Source: Cytobacillus oceanisediminis 2691 (GTDB lineage: Bacteria > Bacillota > Bacilli > Bacillales > Cytobacillaceae). From it: a DNA stretch of 64,000 nucleotides. Shown here in pieces: positions 29,700-37,665 of this stretch. How positions within the stretch are numbered: the first letter of the stretch is position 1; every line of letters begins with the position of its first letter. The stretch is taken from NCBI RefSeq assembly GCF_000294775.2, contig NZ_CP015506.1, positions 4,253,501-4,317,500 of the forward strand, read 5' to 3'. Below the pieces are notes generated by a model. The model was not told where the DNA came from. It saw nothing but the letters and a program-made list of their open reading frames with translations, and did no database searches. The position numbers and the translations under genes are program-made.

Positions 29700-30311
29700 T
29701 TATAGTTTTAAAAGCTTTTGCAGAGCTTTCTTTATGTATTGGTCCGTTGTAAGCTTTTCCTTCTTCATTTCCGGTGTAATCTTTTTCAGTTCCTTATCTG
29801 AGTAGCCCAGCGCCTTTAATGCAAGCAATGCTTCCTCCAGGTCCCCTGAAGGTCCGCTTTCAGCCTGAAGTTTATCCGCAGAAAACAGATTAGGGAAAAA
29901 GTCAGGTACAATATCCGGCAGCTTCCCTTTCAGATCAAGAATCATCTGCCTCGCTGTTTTCTTTCCGACTCCAGGAAACTTAACGAGGAACGCTTCATCT
30001 TCATTTTCAATTGCCTGCACCACCTGTTCCGGTTCACCTGAAGCAAGAATTGCAAGAGCTCCCTTCGGCCCAATTCCGGTAACATTCAGCAGCTTGGTAA
30101 AAAGGGTCTTCTCCTCCCGAGTCTGAAAACCGTACAGTGCCATAATATCTTCCCGTACATAATGATACGTGTATATCCTTACTTCCTGCCCGAACTCCGG
30201 GGTATAGCTAAATGGATTTGGCGTTAAAATCTGATAGCCAATACCATTGTTTTCAATAACCACATATTCCGGCCCGATAAAATCCAGCTTGCCTCTTACG
30301 AATTCATACAA
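29700..30311 (-). CDS. ruvA: Holliday junction DNA-binding protein RuvA
   Basis: A 203-residue protein with an N-terminal OB-fold (MYEFVRGKL..., residues 1-64), two helix-hairpin-helix motifs ([31 protein letters not shown]) and a C-terminal RuvB-binding domain (about 155-203). First gene of the ruvA-ruvB-queA-tgt cluster. Confidence 0.98.
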   Translation of the reverse strand: MYEFVRGKLDFIGPEYVVIENNGIGYQILTPNPFSYTPEFGQEVRIYTYHYVREDIMALYGFQTREEKTLFTKLLNVTGIGPKGALAILASGEPEQVVQAIENEDEAFLVKFPGVGKKTARQMILDLKGKLPDIVPDFFPNLFSADKLQAESGPSGDLEEALLALKALGYSDKELKKITPEMKKEKLTTDQYIKKALQKLLKL

Positions 30312-30473
30312 TGCCTTTCTCTCCTCTAGTTTAACTGTACCTCATTGTACCATATTATATTTTAGGCACGAAGAATAAAATGCTGAACAGAATGGGGCCA
30401 GATACATTGCTTATGGAGGAAAATCCTTATGGTACACAAGACGCTTTATATCAGCCAATGCATTAAACTCATT

Positions 30474-31037
30474 TTATAGGTTAACGTCCACTTTTATTAA
30501 TTGCTTCCCGCCTCTTTCAATACCGAGATAGCGCAAAGTTTCAGCGGAAGAATGGTGATTATAGATGGACATAATGATTGAAATGGCAATCCCTTTTCTA
30601 TAGGCATGATAGCCAAATGTTTTTCGAAGTGTATGTGTTCCGATCTTCCCTGGAATTCCAGCTTCCTTTGCTGCATTATTTATGATCCGGTAGGCTTGCT
30701 GGCGGGTAATTGGCTGGTTATTCTTTTTGGATTTGAAGAGATAATCACATTCAGAGAAATCATGCTGAGTAAAATATTTTTTCAGTTCTTTTTTCACGCT
30801 GCTATTTAAGTAAAATGCTTTAATTTCATCACTATTGAGATCGTTTAAATAAATAAACTCTTTTATCTCCTTCCCATCCCAAACATCACTAATTTTCAGA
30901 GATAGCAAATCACTCACTCTTATGCCCGTATTTATACCTAATACAAAAAGCAAAAGATCCCGCTGTGACTGCTGTCTTAAAATCTCTTTAATTTTATTTA
31001 TGCTTTTGATGTCCTTGATAGGATCAACATATTCCAC
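30474..31037 (-). CDS. Orphan tyrosine recombinase, catalytic domain only
   Basis: A 187-residue phage-integrase-family protein made up of the catalytic domain alone; no N-terminal core-binding domain is present. Arg40 (TGIR), His135 and Arg138 (HTLR), His161/162 and Tyr170 (LRYLGI) occupy the catalytic positions. The beta-hairpin that normally carries the catalytic lysine reads YLNDLNSDEIK, with no lysine at the expected place. Starts at GTG 31037 behind GCAGGAGGG. Similar short recombinases are common in Bacilli with no known target. It sits between ruvA and bofC, adjacent in B. subtilis, so it was inserted or gained. Confidence 0.85.
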   Translation of the reverse strand: MEYVDPIKDIKSINKIKEILRQQSQRDLLLFVLGINTGIRVSDLLSLKISDVWDGKEIKEFIYLNDLNSDEIKAFYLNSSVKKELKKYFTQHDFSECDYLFKSKKNNQPITRQQAYRIINNAAKEAGIPGKIGTHTLRKTFGYHAYRKGIAISIIMSIYNHHSSAETLRYLGIERGGKQLIKVDVNL

Positions 31038-31122
31038 AAGATTCCCTCCTGCAACTAATGTTACATAAGTATAAGCTATCAAAAAATAAGTAACATTACA
31101 AATGATTGAATGCAGTTCATAA

Positions 31123-31184
31123 GAAAAGCGGAAGCGCCTTGCTCTCCCCCGACATCTTGAGCAGGAAGACGCTGGACCTAGTCA
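31123..31184 (+). repeat. Dispersed repeat copy upstream of the recombinase gene
   Basis: Begins GAAAAGCGGAAGCGCCTTG and ends GACGCTGGACCTAGTCA, the same head and tail as 10221-10260, with a longer middle. Lies between the recombinase and bofC. Confidence 0.65.
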
Positions 31185-31222
31185 GATTATCAACGTTCAA
31201 AATAATTATTTTCTTATTGTTT

Positions 31223-31268
31223 AAAAAAACAGAAACATGCAAGAGAATCCCATTCCCTTGCATGTTTT
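31223..31268 (-). terminator. Terminator after bofC
   Basis: ACATGCAAG (31235-31243) pairs with CTTGCATGT (31257-31265); the minus strand continues TTTCTGTTTTTTT. Confidence 0.8.
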
Positions 31269-31276
31269 ACTGCTTT

Positions 31277-31825
31277 TCAATTCGCTTGCTTTTCACCGGC
31301 AGTATAGCTTTTAAAGGTCTCCAGAACTTCCACATATCGATCTTTTGTTACAATGGGGATTCCTTTTTTTAATTCTTCACATTTCGTGCTTTCTAATTTC
31401 CCTAAATCGATTTGAAAGAAAGACTGAATAATATTTGTTTTTTTCGGCCTTCCATTGAAAATGGTTAATGTGCCGTCCTCGGTTACACCGAAGTACCCAT
31501 TTGCTTTTAATAATGGCGATATATCATCCATTTTCCGGCGGAACACTATATAATCCATATCCATATCAACAAGCTGCCATTGATCATATTTAGCCCAGAA
31601 ATCTTCAAGGGTCCATATGATTTCCTCTATGGTTTCCTGGCTTACTTCCCCATCCAGATATTCTCTCTCCAAAATGACATCCATCTTAAGCGGCCCTTCA
31701 ATGTGTTTTCCTGCTGCCTCAGCATATACAGAAGTACCCTCAGATAAAAAGTTGAATGCATCCGTCTGGAAGAAGGGATAAAAGGAAGCAGCTCCTATTA
31801 TTAGCAAGCCCCATATGGTTCTCAT
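31277..31825 (-). CDS. bofC: Sporulation intercompartmental signalling protein BofC
   Basis: A 182-residue secreted forespore protein (B. subtilis about 170). It has a signal peptide (about residues 1-37), then the BofC core with ILEREYLDGEVS, FRRKMDDISPL, GYFGV and SFFQIDL. BofC restrains the SpoIVB protease and so delays sigma-K activation; its target pathway (SpoIVFA/FB) is encoded at 48-50 kb here. GAGGTGATC precedes the ATG. Confidence 0.92.
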   Translation of the reverse strand: MRTIWGLLIIGAASFYPFFQTDAFNFLSEGTSVYAEAAGKHIEGPLKMDVILEREYLDGEVSQETIEEIIWTLEDFWAKYDQWQLVDMDMDYIVFRRKMDDISPLLKANGYFGVTEDGTLTIFNGRPKKTNIIQSFFQIDLGKLESTKCEELKKGIPIVTKDRYVEVLETFKSYTAGEKQAN

Positions 31826-31944
31826 GATCGATCACCTCGATTAAATAGTAACTTCTGCAGCATCCGCCTGAGCCTGTTTTCCCAGATCTTTATGATTAGT
31901 GTGACCAACATTTTCATGTTTATCCTGAAAAAAATTAATTATGT

Positions 31945-31980
31945 AAAAAGGGGCAAAGCCCAGCAGCTTTGCCCTCTTTG
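31945..31980 (-). terminator. Terminator after coxA
   Basis: GGGCAAAGC (31951-31959) pairs with GCTTTGCCC (31966-31974), followed on the minus strand by CTTTTTAC. Confidence 0.8.
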
Positions 31981-31988
31981 CTGAATCA

Positions 31989-32732
31989 TTATTTTTCCCT
32001 GCGGAATAAACTTTTTAAATCCCAATCAATTTGCTCTCGCGGGCCGCCATCACGAAGATTGTTATCAATATTTCTTAAACGGCTAAACGTTCCTTCGTCC
32101 GTTACCACCGTAGCAGATCTTCCGCGTAAATATGGCTGAACAGCTTCATGAATCGCTTCTTTCGTCTGTTCTTCCTTATCATAATCATTCAAATCCACAG
32201 CAATCAAAACATCGCTTCCATAGGTCACGGAACGGACATCCTCAACGTTAGGAACAGAAGCTGCAACGTTGCCAATTTTTTCAGCAAGCTCACCTTCATA
32301 AGCCTGATAATAAGAATTTTTGGCTTGTCGTGTATTGTCATCGAGATGGCCATGATAATTTGCATCGCTATGGCTAAAACGATTATCTCTCTGCAAAAAG
32401 CTGCGGTCCCTGTCAGCAAGAGGAACAGTTGGGTTTCCGGTATTTTCATTCCTGACTCTTCTTGCATTATTTTCCACTCTGTTGGAGCCATTATTTTTTC
32501 CCTCTGCACCCAGAGTATGATCCATCATTTCTGTCAGAGGCCCATCATTATCTGTACCATCTTCAACCCGGACATTTCCACCGCGGTTTCCGTGATTTTC
32601 ATTTGAATAATATCCCATGGGCTGACCAATTTCATTCTTTCGATCAACAGATGCATCTTCGTTCGTTCCGCATCCTGCCAATCCCATTGTCATGATGGCA
32701 GCCATCGGTACTGCAATTAATTTCTTGTGCAA
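31989..32732 (-). CDS. coxA: YhcN/YlaJ-family sporulation lipoprotein, CoxA-like
   Basis: A 247-residue lipoprotein with a signal peptide ending in the lipobox LAGC. A long Asn/Asp/Arg-rich low-complexity stretch follows (about residues 25-130), then the YhcN/YlaJ domain (EKIGNVAASVPNVEDVRSVTYGSDVLIAVDL). CoxA is a spore-cortex-associated protein encoded next to safA in B. subtilis. Start TTG at 32732 is chosen from GAGGGGG upstream. The positional symbol is probable rather than certain. Confidence 0.8.
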   Translation of the reverse strand: MHKKLIAVPMAAIMTMGLAGCGTNEDASVDRKNEIGQPMGYYSNENHGNRGGNVRVEDGTDNDGPLTEMMDHTLGAEGKNNGSNRVENNARRVRNENTGNPTVPLADRDRSFLQRDNRFSHSDANYHGHLDDNTRQAKNSYYQAYEGELAEKIGNVAASVPNVEDVRSVTYGSDVLIAVDLNDYDKEEQTKEAIHEAVQPYLRGRSATVVTDEGTFSRLRNIDNNLRDGGPREQIDWDLKSLFRREK

Positions 32733-32842
32733 GCGAAAAACCCCCTCGCTAATATTACAAGCCCTGAGCATTGCTGCTCTTTCTTAGCTTGTGAGCGAAA
32801 GGAGGCTTTCATTCTGTCCATTTACGTCCATTTTTTTGTACA

Positions 32843-33835
32843 TTATTTGTTTATCTCATTAACGGCATATTTAAGAGCTTTAATAAAACGCTGTCTCTCA
32901 GCAAACTGACCAACAGTTAAATCCAAAACAGGACGAATCTTTACAGAATCAAGATATGTTCTATCCCTTATTACACGATTCCATTCCCTAAATATATCAG
33001 TTGGAAATGCCAATGCATGAAGAAAGCCCTTTTCTTCAAGATTGGATTTAAATATTGAATATTTTCCCAAATCGTCAAATGACCATTTCATAAAGGGGAG
33101 GATGCGGTTCGCATACTGCAGGTAATCGGAATGTGGAGTACCTATTGCTATCAGGTCAAAATCAAGCAAATATAAAGATTGATCTTTAGCTCTGAGAAAA
33201 TTATGATGTGCTACATCACCATGCAGAATAACCTTCCTCCCGGATTGAAAAAGCCAGGCGTCCTCTTCAATGCCTTTCAAGGCCCAATCTGCCCAGGCTA
33301 ATAATTCATTAATAATTTCTTTTTGGACAAAATATCTTATTACTGGGAGATTATTAAGGAAAAGGGTCGCTCTCTCTCTCCACTTGTCTGCCTGCCGATA
33401 TGCCGGCACAACCGTTTGGTAACGGCTTACAAGCTTCTCTGTAGTATCGTGGAAATTCTTCAGCAAATTTAGCCCTTCCAAACGATCGCTCTTCAAAAAA
33501 TAGGTGAACACTTCTTCAGAAGGCGGGATGTATTCCAGACACCCAAAATATGTCCGGTCAAAAAACAATGGCGGTTCTTTGGCAACCTCATAAAAAATAT
33601 ATGTTTTTGCAAATCCTTCATTCATTAATGATGAAGTAAATGCCTCCTGAAGCTTTAGCCGGTGATAGGATGAAAATCCTTTCAATACAAAGGCCCGTTC
33701 CTGTGTCCTCAGTAAATAAACCTTCTTTCTAATCGGCTTTAACTCTTCAATTTTAAAGGGCAGCTGATCTTGCAAATAGGAGAGGAGACGATTTTGAACT
33801 AAATCGTCTCCTCCATTATTAACCGTCGTATTCAC
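32843..33835 (-). CDS. Aminoglycoside-phosphotransferase-fold kinase, spore-coat CotS/YutH-like
   Basis: About 330 residues with the APH fold. The Brenner motif HGDVAHHN supplies the catalytic aspartate and metal-binding asparagine, and LDFDLIAIG supplies the second aspartate, so catalysis is possible. An N-terminal lobe with VYLLRTQERAFVLKGF holds the ATP-binding lysine. Spore-coat proteins CotS, YutH and YsxE share this fold, and the gene lies directly after safA, suggesting a coat role. Proposed start GTG 33835 overlaps the safA end with only a weak ribosome binding site; a hairpin (33782-33813) falls in its first codons. The start is uncertain. Confidence 0.75.
   Translation of the reverse strand: MNTTVNNGGDDLVQNRLLSYLQDQLPFKIEELKPIRKKVYLLRTQERAFVLKGFSSYHRLKLQEAFTSSLMNEGFAKTYIFYEVAKEPPLFFDRTYFGCLEYIPPSEEVFTYFLKSDRLEGLNLLKNFHDTTEKLVSRYQTVVPAYRQADKWRERATLFLNNLPVIRYFVQKEIINELLAWADWALKGIEEDAWLFQSGRKVILHGDVAHHNFLRAKDQSLYLLDFDLIAIGTPHSDYLQYANRILPFMKWSFDDLGKYSIFKSNLEEKGFLHALAFPTDIFREWNRVIRDRTYLDSVKIRPVLDLTVGQFAERQRFIKALKYAVNEINK
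33782..33813. other. Perfect 13-base hairpin at the safA/kinase junction
   Basis: GAGGAGACGATTT (33782-33794), six-base loop, AAATCGTCTCCTC (33801-33813). On the transcript it begins six bases after the safA stop. Its first arm contains GGAGGAG, the only strong ribosome-binding-like sequence near the kinase start. No T-tract follows. Confidence 0.8.
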
Positions 33836-35828
33836 TGCTTTCGTCAAAGCTTCTTGGCATTCCAAATGCCTCTCCGCCCATTTGGCCAAAACCTTGACCG
33901 AATGCTGGTCCTGGGCCATAGGCAAATCCCGGACCATATGCCGGCCCTGGACCGAATCCTGGTCCCGGACCGTATCCTCCCGGAGCAAATTTCGGTCCTC
34001 CGCATCCGCAATCATTAGAAGCACCCATCACTGAACCAGGCATTAATGGCTTTTGAGACATACCCGGAGATTCTTCCATTCCCTGCACCTGCGGCATGTG
34101 TGGCATTTGCATTCCCATGTCTTCTGCACCCATTACACTTGATGGCATTTGATGCGGCATCTGTGGCATCATTGCTCCTTGCACTTGATGCGGCATCTGA
34201 TGCGGCATTTGCATTCCCACGTCTTCTGCACCCATTACACCCGATGGCATTTGGTGCGGCATCTGTGGCATCATTGCTCCTTGTACTTGATGCGGCATCT
34301 GATGCGGCATTTGCATTCCCATATCTTCTGCACCCATCACTCCCGATGGCATTTGATGCGGCATCTGCGGCATCATTGCTCCCTGCACCTGTGGCATCTG
34401 ATGCGGCATCTGCGGCATCATCGCTCCCTGCACCTGATGTGGCATCTGATGCGGCATCTGCGGCATCATCGCTCCCTGCACCTGATGTGGCATCTGATGC
34501 GGCATCTGCGGCATCATCGCCCCTTGCACTTGATGTGGCATCTGTTGTCCCATATCTTCTGCACCCATCACACCTGATGGCATTTGAGCCATTGGCATGA
34601 ACGGCGAAGATTCATCATAATCCGGACTTTCAACTCCAGCCATCATACCCATATGCGGCATTTGATGATCAGGCATCATCGCTCCCTGTACCTGCGGCAT
34701 CTGGTGTGGCATCTGCGGCATCATCGCTCCCTGCACCTGGTGTGGCATCTGATGCGGCATCTGCGGCATCATCGCTCCCTGCACCTGGTGTGGCATCTGA
34801 TGCGGCATCTGCGGCATCATCGCTCCCTGCACCTGATGTGGCATCTGATGCGGCATCTGCGGCATCATCGCTCCCTGCACCTGGTGTGGCATCTGATGCG
34901 GCATCTGCGGCATCATTGCTCCCTGCACCTGATGCGGCATCTGATGCGGCATCTGCGGCATCATTGCTCCCTGTACTTGAGGATAAGGCATTTGCGGGTA
35001 ACATGGGTTAAAAGGAAACATTGGCTGATATTGACCTCCTTGATGTGTATATAAAGAAGATTCGCTTTCCGGCGATTCAGGACTTTCTTGATTTGGAGCC
35101 GGCTTTGCCTGCGGAAGGATATTGACTGGTTTAGGCGGGAGCTGGGGCTGTGGCTTGGATTCTGATATAGGCAGTGGTTTTTGCTGTGGTTTTGTTTCTG
35201 CAGGCTTCACTGGTTTTTCCTTCACTTTAACCTCTTTAGCCGGAAGCGGTTTCTGCTGCTGCGGTTTAACCTCTTTTGCTGGAAGCGGCTTTTGCTGCTG
35301 CGGTTTAATCTCTTTTGCTGGAAGCGGCTTTTGCTGCGGAGCCGGCTGCTGAATATTCATCATATAATAATTATTTATATCAATTTCAGGCATAATAGGC
35401 TTTGGCATTTTTGGCGTATAAGGTTTTTTGGGAACTTCTTTTGGTGCAGGTTTTGGCACTTCTTTCGGAATTTCAACCTTTGGCGCCGTTACTTTTGGCA
35501 TTTCCTTTTTCGGTGCTTCTTTTACCGGCTTCTCCTTAGGTGCTTCAGCTGATGGCATGGTAATAGGTTTCTCTTTGGCAAAAGGTTGTTCTGCTTTTGG
35601 CATTTCCTTTTTGGCACCCATATTTATTTTTGCTTCCGGTTTTCCTCCAATAGGAGCCTCTTTTTTTATTGAGCCCCCGCTTGCAGGAACTTTTATTTTC
35701 ATACCGGGCATAATCATATCAGGGTTGCTGAGCTGTGTATTCATCTTTTTCAGCTCTTCAAAATTCACGCCGTACTTTTTTGCAATCTTCCAAAGAGTAT
35801 CCCCTTTCTGTACGATATGGATTTTCAC
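33819..35828 (-). CDS. safA: SafA-like spore coat assembly protein, repeat-expanded
   Basis: A 669-residue protein, far longer than B. subtilis SafA (387). An N-terminal LysM domain (residues 2-47) that should bind cortex peptidoglycan is followed by a Lys/Pro/Glu-rich region with PLPAKE(I/V)KPQQQK repeats. Next come about 13 copies of a Met/Pro/His/Gln repeat centred on VQGAMMPQMPHQM, interspersed with four MP(S/G)xVMGAED units. The tail is Gly/Pro/Phe-rich with a CGCGG cluster. SafA recruits inner-coat proteins. Starts with GTG behind AGGAGGG. Gene order nadA-safA matches B. subtilis. Confidence 0.88.
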   Translation of the reverse strand: MKIHIVQKGDTLWKIAKKYGVNFEELKKMNTQLSNPDMIMPGMKIKVPASGGSIKKEAPIGGKPEAKINMGAKKEMPKAEQPFAKEKPITMPSAEAPKEKPVKEAPKKEMPKVTAPKVEIPKEVPKPAPKEVPKKPYTPKMPKPIMPEIDINNYYMMNIQQPAPQQKPLPAKEIKPQQQKPLPAKEVKPQQQKPLPAKEVKVKEKPVKPAETKPQQKPLPISESKPQPQLPPKPVNILPQAKPAPNQESPESPESESSLYTHQGGQYQPMFPFNPCYPQMPYPQVQGAMMPQMPHQMPHQVQGAMMPQMPHQMPHQVQGAMMPQMPHQMPHQVQGAMMPQMPHQMPHQVQGAMMPQMPHQMPHQVQGAMMPQMPHQMPQVQGAMMPDHQMPHMGMMAGVESPDYDESSPFMPMAQMPSGVMGAEDMGQQMPHQVQGAMMPQMPHQMPHQVQGAMMPQMPHQMPHQVQGAMMPQMPHQMPQVQGAMMPQMPHQMPSGVMGAEDMGMQMPHQMPHQVQGAMMPQMPHQMPSGVMGAEDVGMQMPHQMPHQVQGAMMPQMPHQMPSSVMGAEDMGMQMPHMPQVQGMEESPGMSQKPLMPGSVMGASNDCGCGGPKFAPGGYGPGPGFGPGPAYGPGFAYGPGPAFGQGFGQMGGEAFGMPRSFDESSEYDG
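34090..34990. repeat. Tandem 48-base repeats inside safA
   Basis: Near-identical units of about 48 bases (16 codons) encode VQGAMMPQMPHQMPHQ. Copies differ by a few synonymous bases (for example ATCGCTCC and ATTGCTCC), a sign of recent expansion or gene conversion. Long open frames on the plus strand here are by-products of the repeat. Confidence 0.85.
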
Positions 35829-35882
35829 TCTGAATTCCCTCCTATGCGTAAGGTGATACTTCCATCAATGATGGTTAGTATA

Positions 35883-35942
35883 GGCCCACACGATGTGGGT
35901 CACACAGACGTTGCCACAGGACGTGGCGTTCCTAGTCTGTGT
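35883..35942. repeat. Two-hairpin repeat module, copy A (upstream of safA)
   Basis: Hairpin 1 is CCCAC-ACGAT-GTGGG (35885-35899). Hairpin 2 has outer arms CACAGAC (35903-35909) and GTCTGTG (35935-35941) and an inner GCCAC/GTGGC stem. Copy B at 37577-37636 has the same design with compensatory changes. The rest of 35829-36142 holds the safA promoter region and an imperfect ACGGGCA/TGCCCGT inverted repeat; no gene is seen. Confidence 0.75.
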
Positions 35943-36142
35943 TCCTAATCAGCATTTACGGGCATTTCATCCATTTATTTGAAAATTGCAGATTAGTGCC
36001 CGTTAATCGCGATGAGTCCATATAGTGTATGAAGAAATGGGCAAATTGCTAACAATCTACACAAAAAGATATGCATTTTTCTCAGGATTTATGCTTCATC
36101 GTTTCTTCTAATCCTATTAACAGCAAAGGGCAGCAAGGCAAT

Positions 36143-36177
36143 AAAAAAATCCTCCCGGGCGGGGAGAATTTTTTTAT
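36143..36177 (-). terminator. Terminator after nadA
   Basis: Minus strand ATTCTCCCCGCCCGGGAGGAT hairpin followed by TTTTTTTAT; the plus strand also has a T-run. Confidence 0.8.
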
Positions 36178-36249
36178 TGCCTAAATTTACGCAGAGTATT
36201 TCTGTGTAATTTCCGCTGATTTAATGACCGGCTAACCTTTTGCAAACGC

Positions 36250-37356
36250 TTATGGACGTTCGAGCATCCTATCTAATGCCAATTTAGCAAATGCTGCTGT
36301 TTGTTCTTCAACCTGAATTAGATTTTGGCTTTCCCCCTGCTCAATTGCTTCAAGGCACCAAACAAGGTGCGGTAAATCGATTCGGTTCATGGTCAGGCAA
36401 GGACACATATGAGGGTTAAGTGAGATGATTTTTTTATCTGAATGCTGGGTGATAATCCTTTTAACCAAATTCATCTCTGTACCGATCGCCCATGAAGACC
36501 CAGGTTCTGAATGTTCTATTGCATCTATTATATAATTGGTCGACCCGGCCATGTCGGAAAGTTCCACAACTTCCCTTCTGCATTCCGGATGGACAATGAT
36601 CTTCATTGCCGGATATTGTTCCCGAACTTTTTTGACATTTTCAACAGTAAAGTTTTCATGAACTGAACAATGGCCTTTCCAAAGAATTACTTTAATGTCC
36701 TCAAGCGGCCCTTCATATTCCAGCTGATCCGTAATGGGGTTCCATACAGCCATTTCCTCAAGCCCAATTCCGAGGTTATAAGCCGTATTTCTTCCAAGAT
36801 GCTGGTCAGGCAGAAATACAATTCTCGGCTTCTGCTCAAACGCCCAGCTCACCATTTTTTCAGCATTCGAAGAAGTAACTGTTGCTCCTCCATGGCGGCC
36901 TACAAAAGCCTTGATGCCCGCAGTAGAGTTTACGTATGTTAAAGGAAGCATTGTATCGCCAAACATATTCTGCAGCTTCGTCCAGGCTCTTTCTGTTTGG
37001 CTGATATCAGCCATATCGGCCATAGAGCAGCCTGCGCGCATATCAGGCAATAGCACCTTTTGACTAGAATCTGTTAATATATCTGCCGTTTCAGCCATAA
37101 AGTGAACTCCGCAAAACACAATATATTCTGCCTCTGCATTTTCCTGTGAAAGCTGGGCAAGCTTTAGTGAATCACCGGTAGCGTCCGCAAACTGGATGAC
37201 CTCATCCTTCTGATAATGATGACCCGGAATAAACAGCTTATTCCCAAGCTTATCTTTTATTTCTCTTGCTCGATCCTCCAGTTCCTTTATAGTCATCATT
37301 CGATATTTTTCCGGAAGAATAGTTGTTTGTTTTTCTGCTGTCTGAAAAATATTCAT
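36250..37356 (-). CDS. nadA: Quinolinate synthase A
   Basis: A 368-residue 4Fe-4S enzyme that condenses iminoaspartate with dihydroxyacetone phosphate to quinolinate. Conserved cysteines are in [20 protein letters not shown] and the MCPCLTMN segment; [14 protein letters not shown] is the family N-terminal motif. ATG at 37356 gives exactly the B. subtilis length; two in-frame ATGs upstream are possible and the ribosome binding site is crowded. Third gene of nadB-nadC-nadA, but separated from nadC by a repeat of about 240 bases. Confidence 0.95.
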   Translation of the reverse strand: MNIFQTAEKQTTILPEKYRMMTIKELEDRAREIKDKLGNKLFIPGHHYQKDEVIQFADATGDSLKLAQLSQENAEAEYIVFCGVHFMAETADILTDSSQKVLLPDMRAGCSMADMADISQTERAWTKLQNMFGDTMLPLTYVNSTAGIKAFVGRHGGATVTSSNAEKMVSWAFEQKPRIVFLPDQHLGRNTAYNLGIGLEEMAVWNPITDQLEYEGPLEDIKVILWKGHCSVHENFTVENVKKVREQYPAMKIIVHPECRREVVELSDMAGSTNYIIDAIEHSEPGSSWAIGTEMNLVKRIITQHSDKKIISLNPHMCPCLTMNRIDLPHLVWCLEAIEQGESQNLIQVEEQTAAFAKLALDRMLERP

Positions 37357-37422
37357 TTCCTCCATACCCCTTTGCCAATTATGCATTTATTTTTTTAGGA
37401 ATTTATATCCTTTGAACGTCGG

Positions 37423-37665
37423 TAACAGTCCAGCTCCACATGGAACGCTTCGACAGCGTATTCATCGCACGACTAAAAGCGTTAGCTCTTTAGAGGAGGT
37501 CTCCCCCTTCGAGGTAACAAGCCAATCCTCCAAAAGGGCAAGAACACCTTCCTGGGAGGCTCGTCTTGTGGGTTGAGGCCCCCAGGATGGGGGTCATGCA
37601 GACGTTGCCACAGGACGTGGCGTTCCTAGTCTGCGTACCTTTGTGGGCAAGGCGCTTCCGCTTTT
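37423..37665 (-). repeat. Long composite repeat element between nadC and nadA
   Basis: On the minus strand it starts AAAAGCGGAAGCGCCTTG, right at the nadC stop codon (whose TAA merges into the element). It passes through the two-hairpin module B and ends GGAGCTGGACTGT near 37425. Head and tail match the shorter copies at 10221, 27316 and 31123. No open frame of note inside. Confidence 0.7.
37577..37636. repeat. Two-hairpin repeat module, copy B (upstream of nadA)
   Basis: Hairpin 1 CCCCC-AGGAT-GGGGG (37579-37593). Hairpin 2 outer arms GCAGAC (37598-37603) and GTCTGC (37629-37634). Relative to copy A, the fourth pair of hairpin 1 changes from A-T to C-G and one outer pair of hairpin 2 from A-T to G-C. 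Confidence 0.75.

Noticed and set aside
30312..31276. Possible small integrative element carrying the recombinase
   Set aside because: No flanking direct repeats, attachment-site duplication or cargo genes could be identified; only the single recombinase and a dispersed repeat are present.
34046..35054. Several long plus-strand open frames rich in Ala/Ser/Leu or His/Leu/Arg opposite safA
   Set aside because: They are mirror frames of the 48-base repeat, lack ribosome binding sites and have no independent composition.
35883..37665. Possible CRISPR or attC-like array from the repeated hairpins
   Set aside because: Only two hairpin copies 1.7 kb apart, with genes between and no regular spacers or cas genes; the integrase nearby is not an IntI type.
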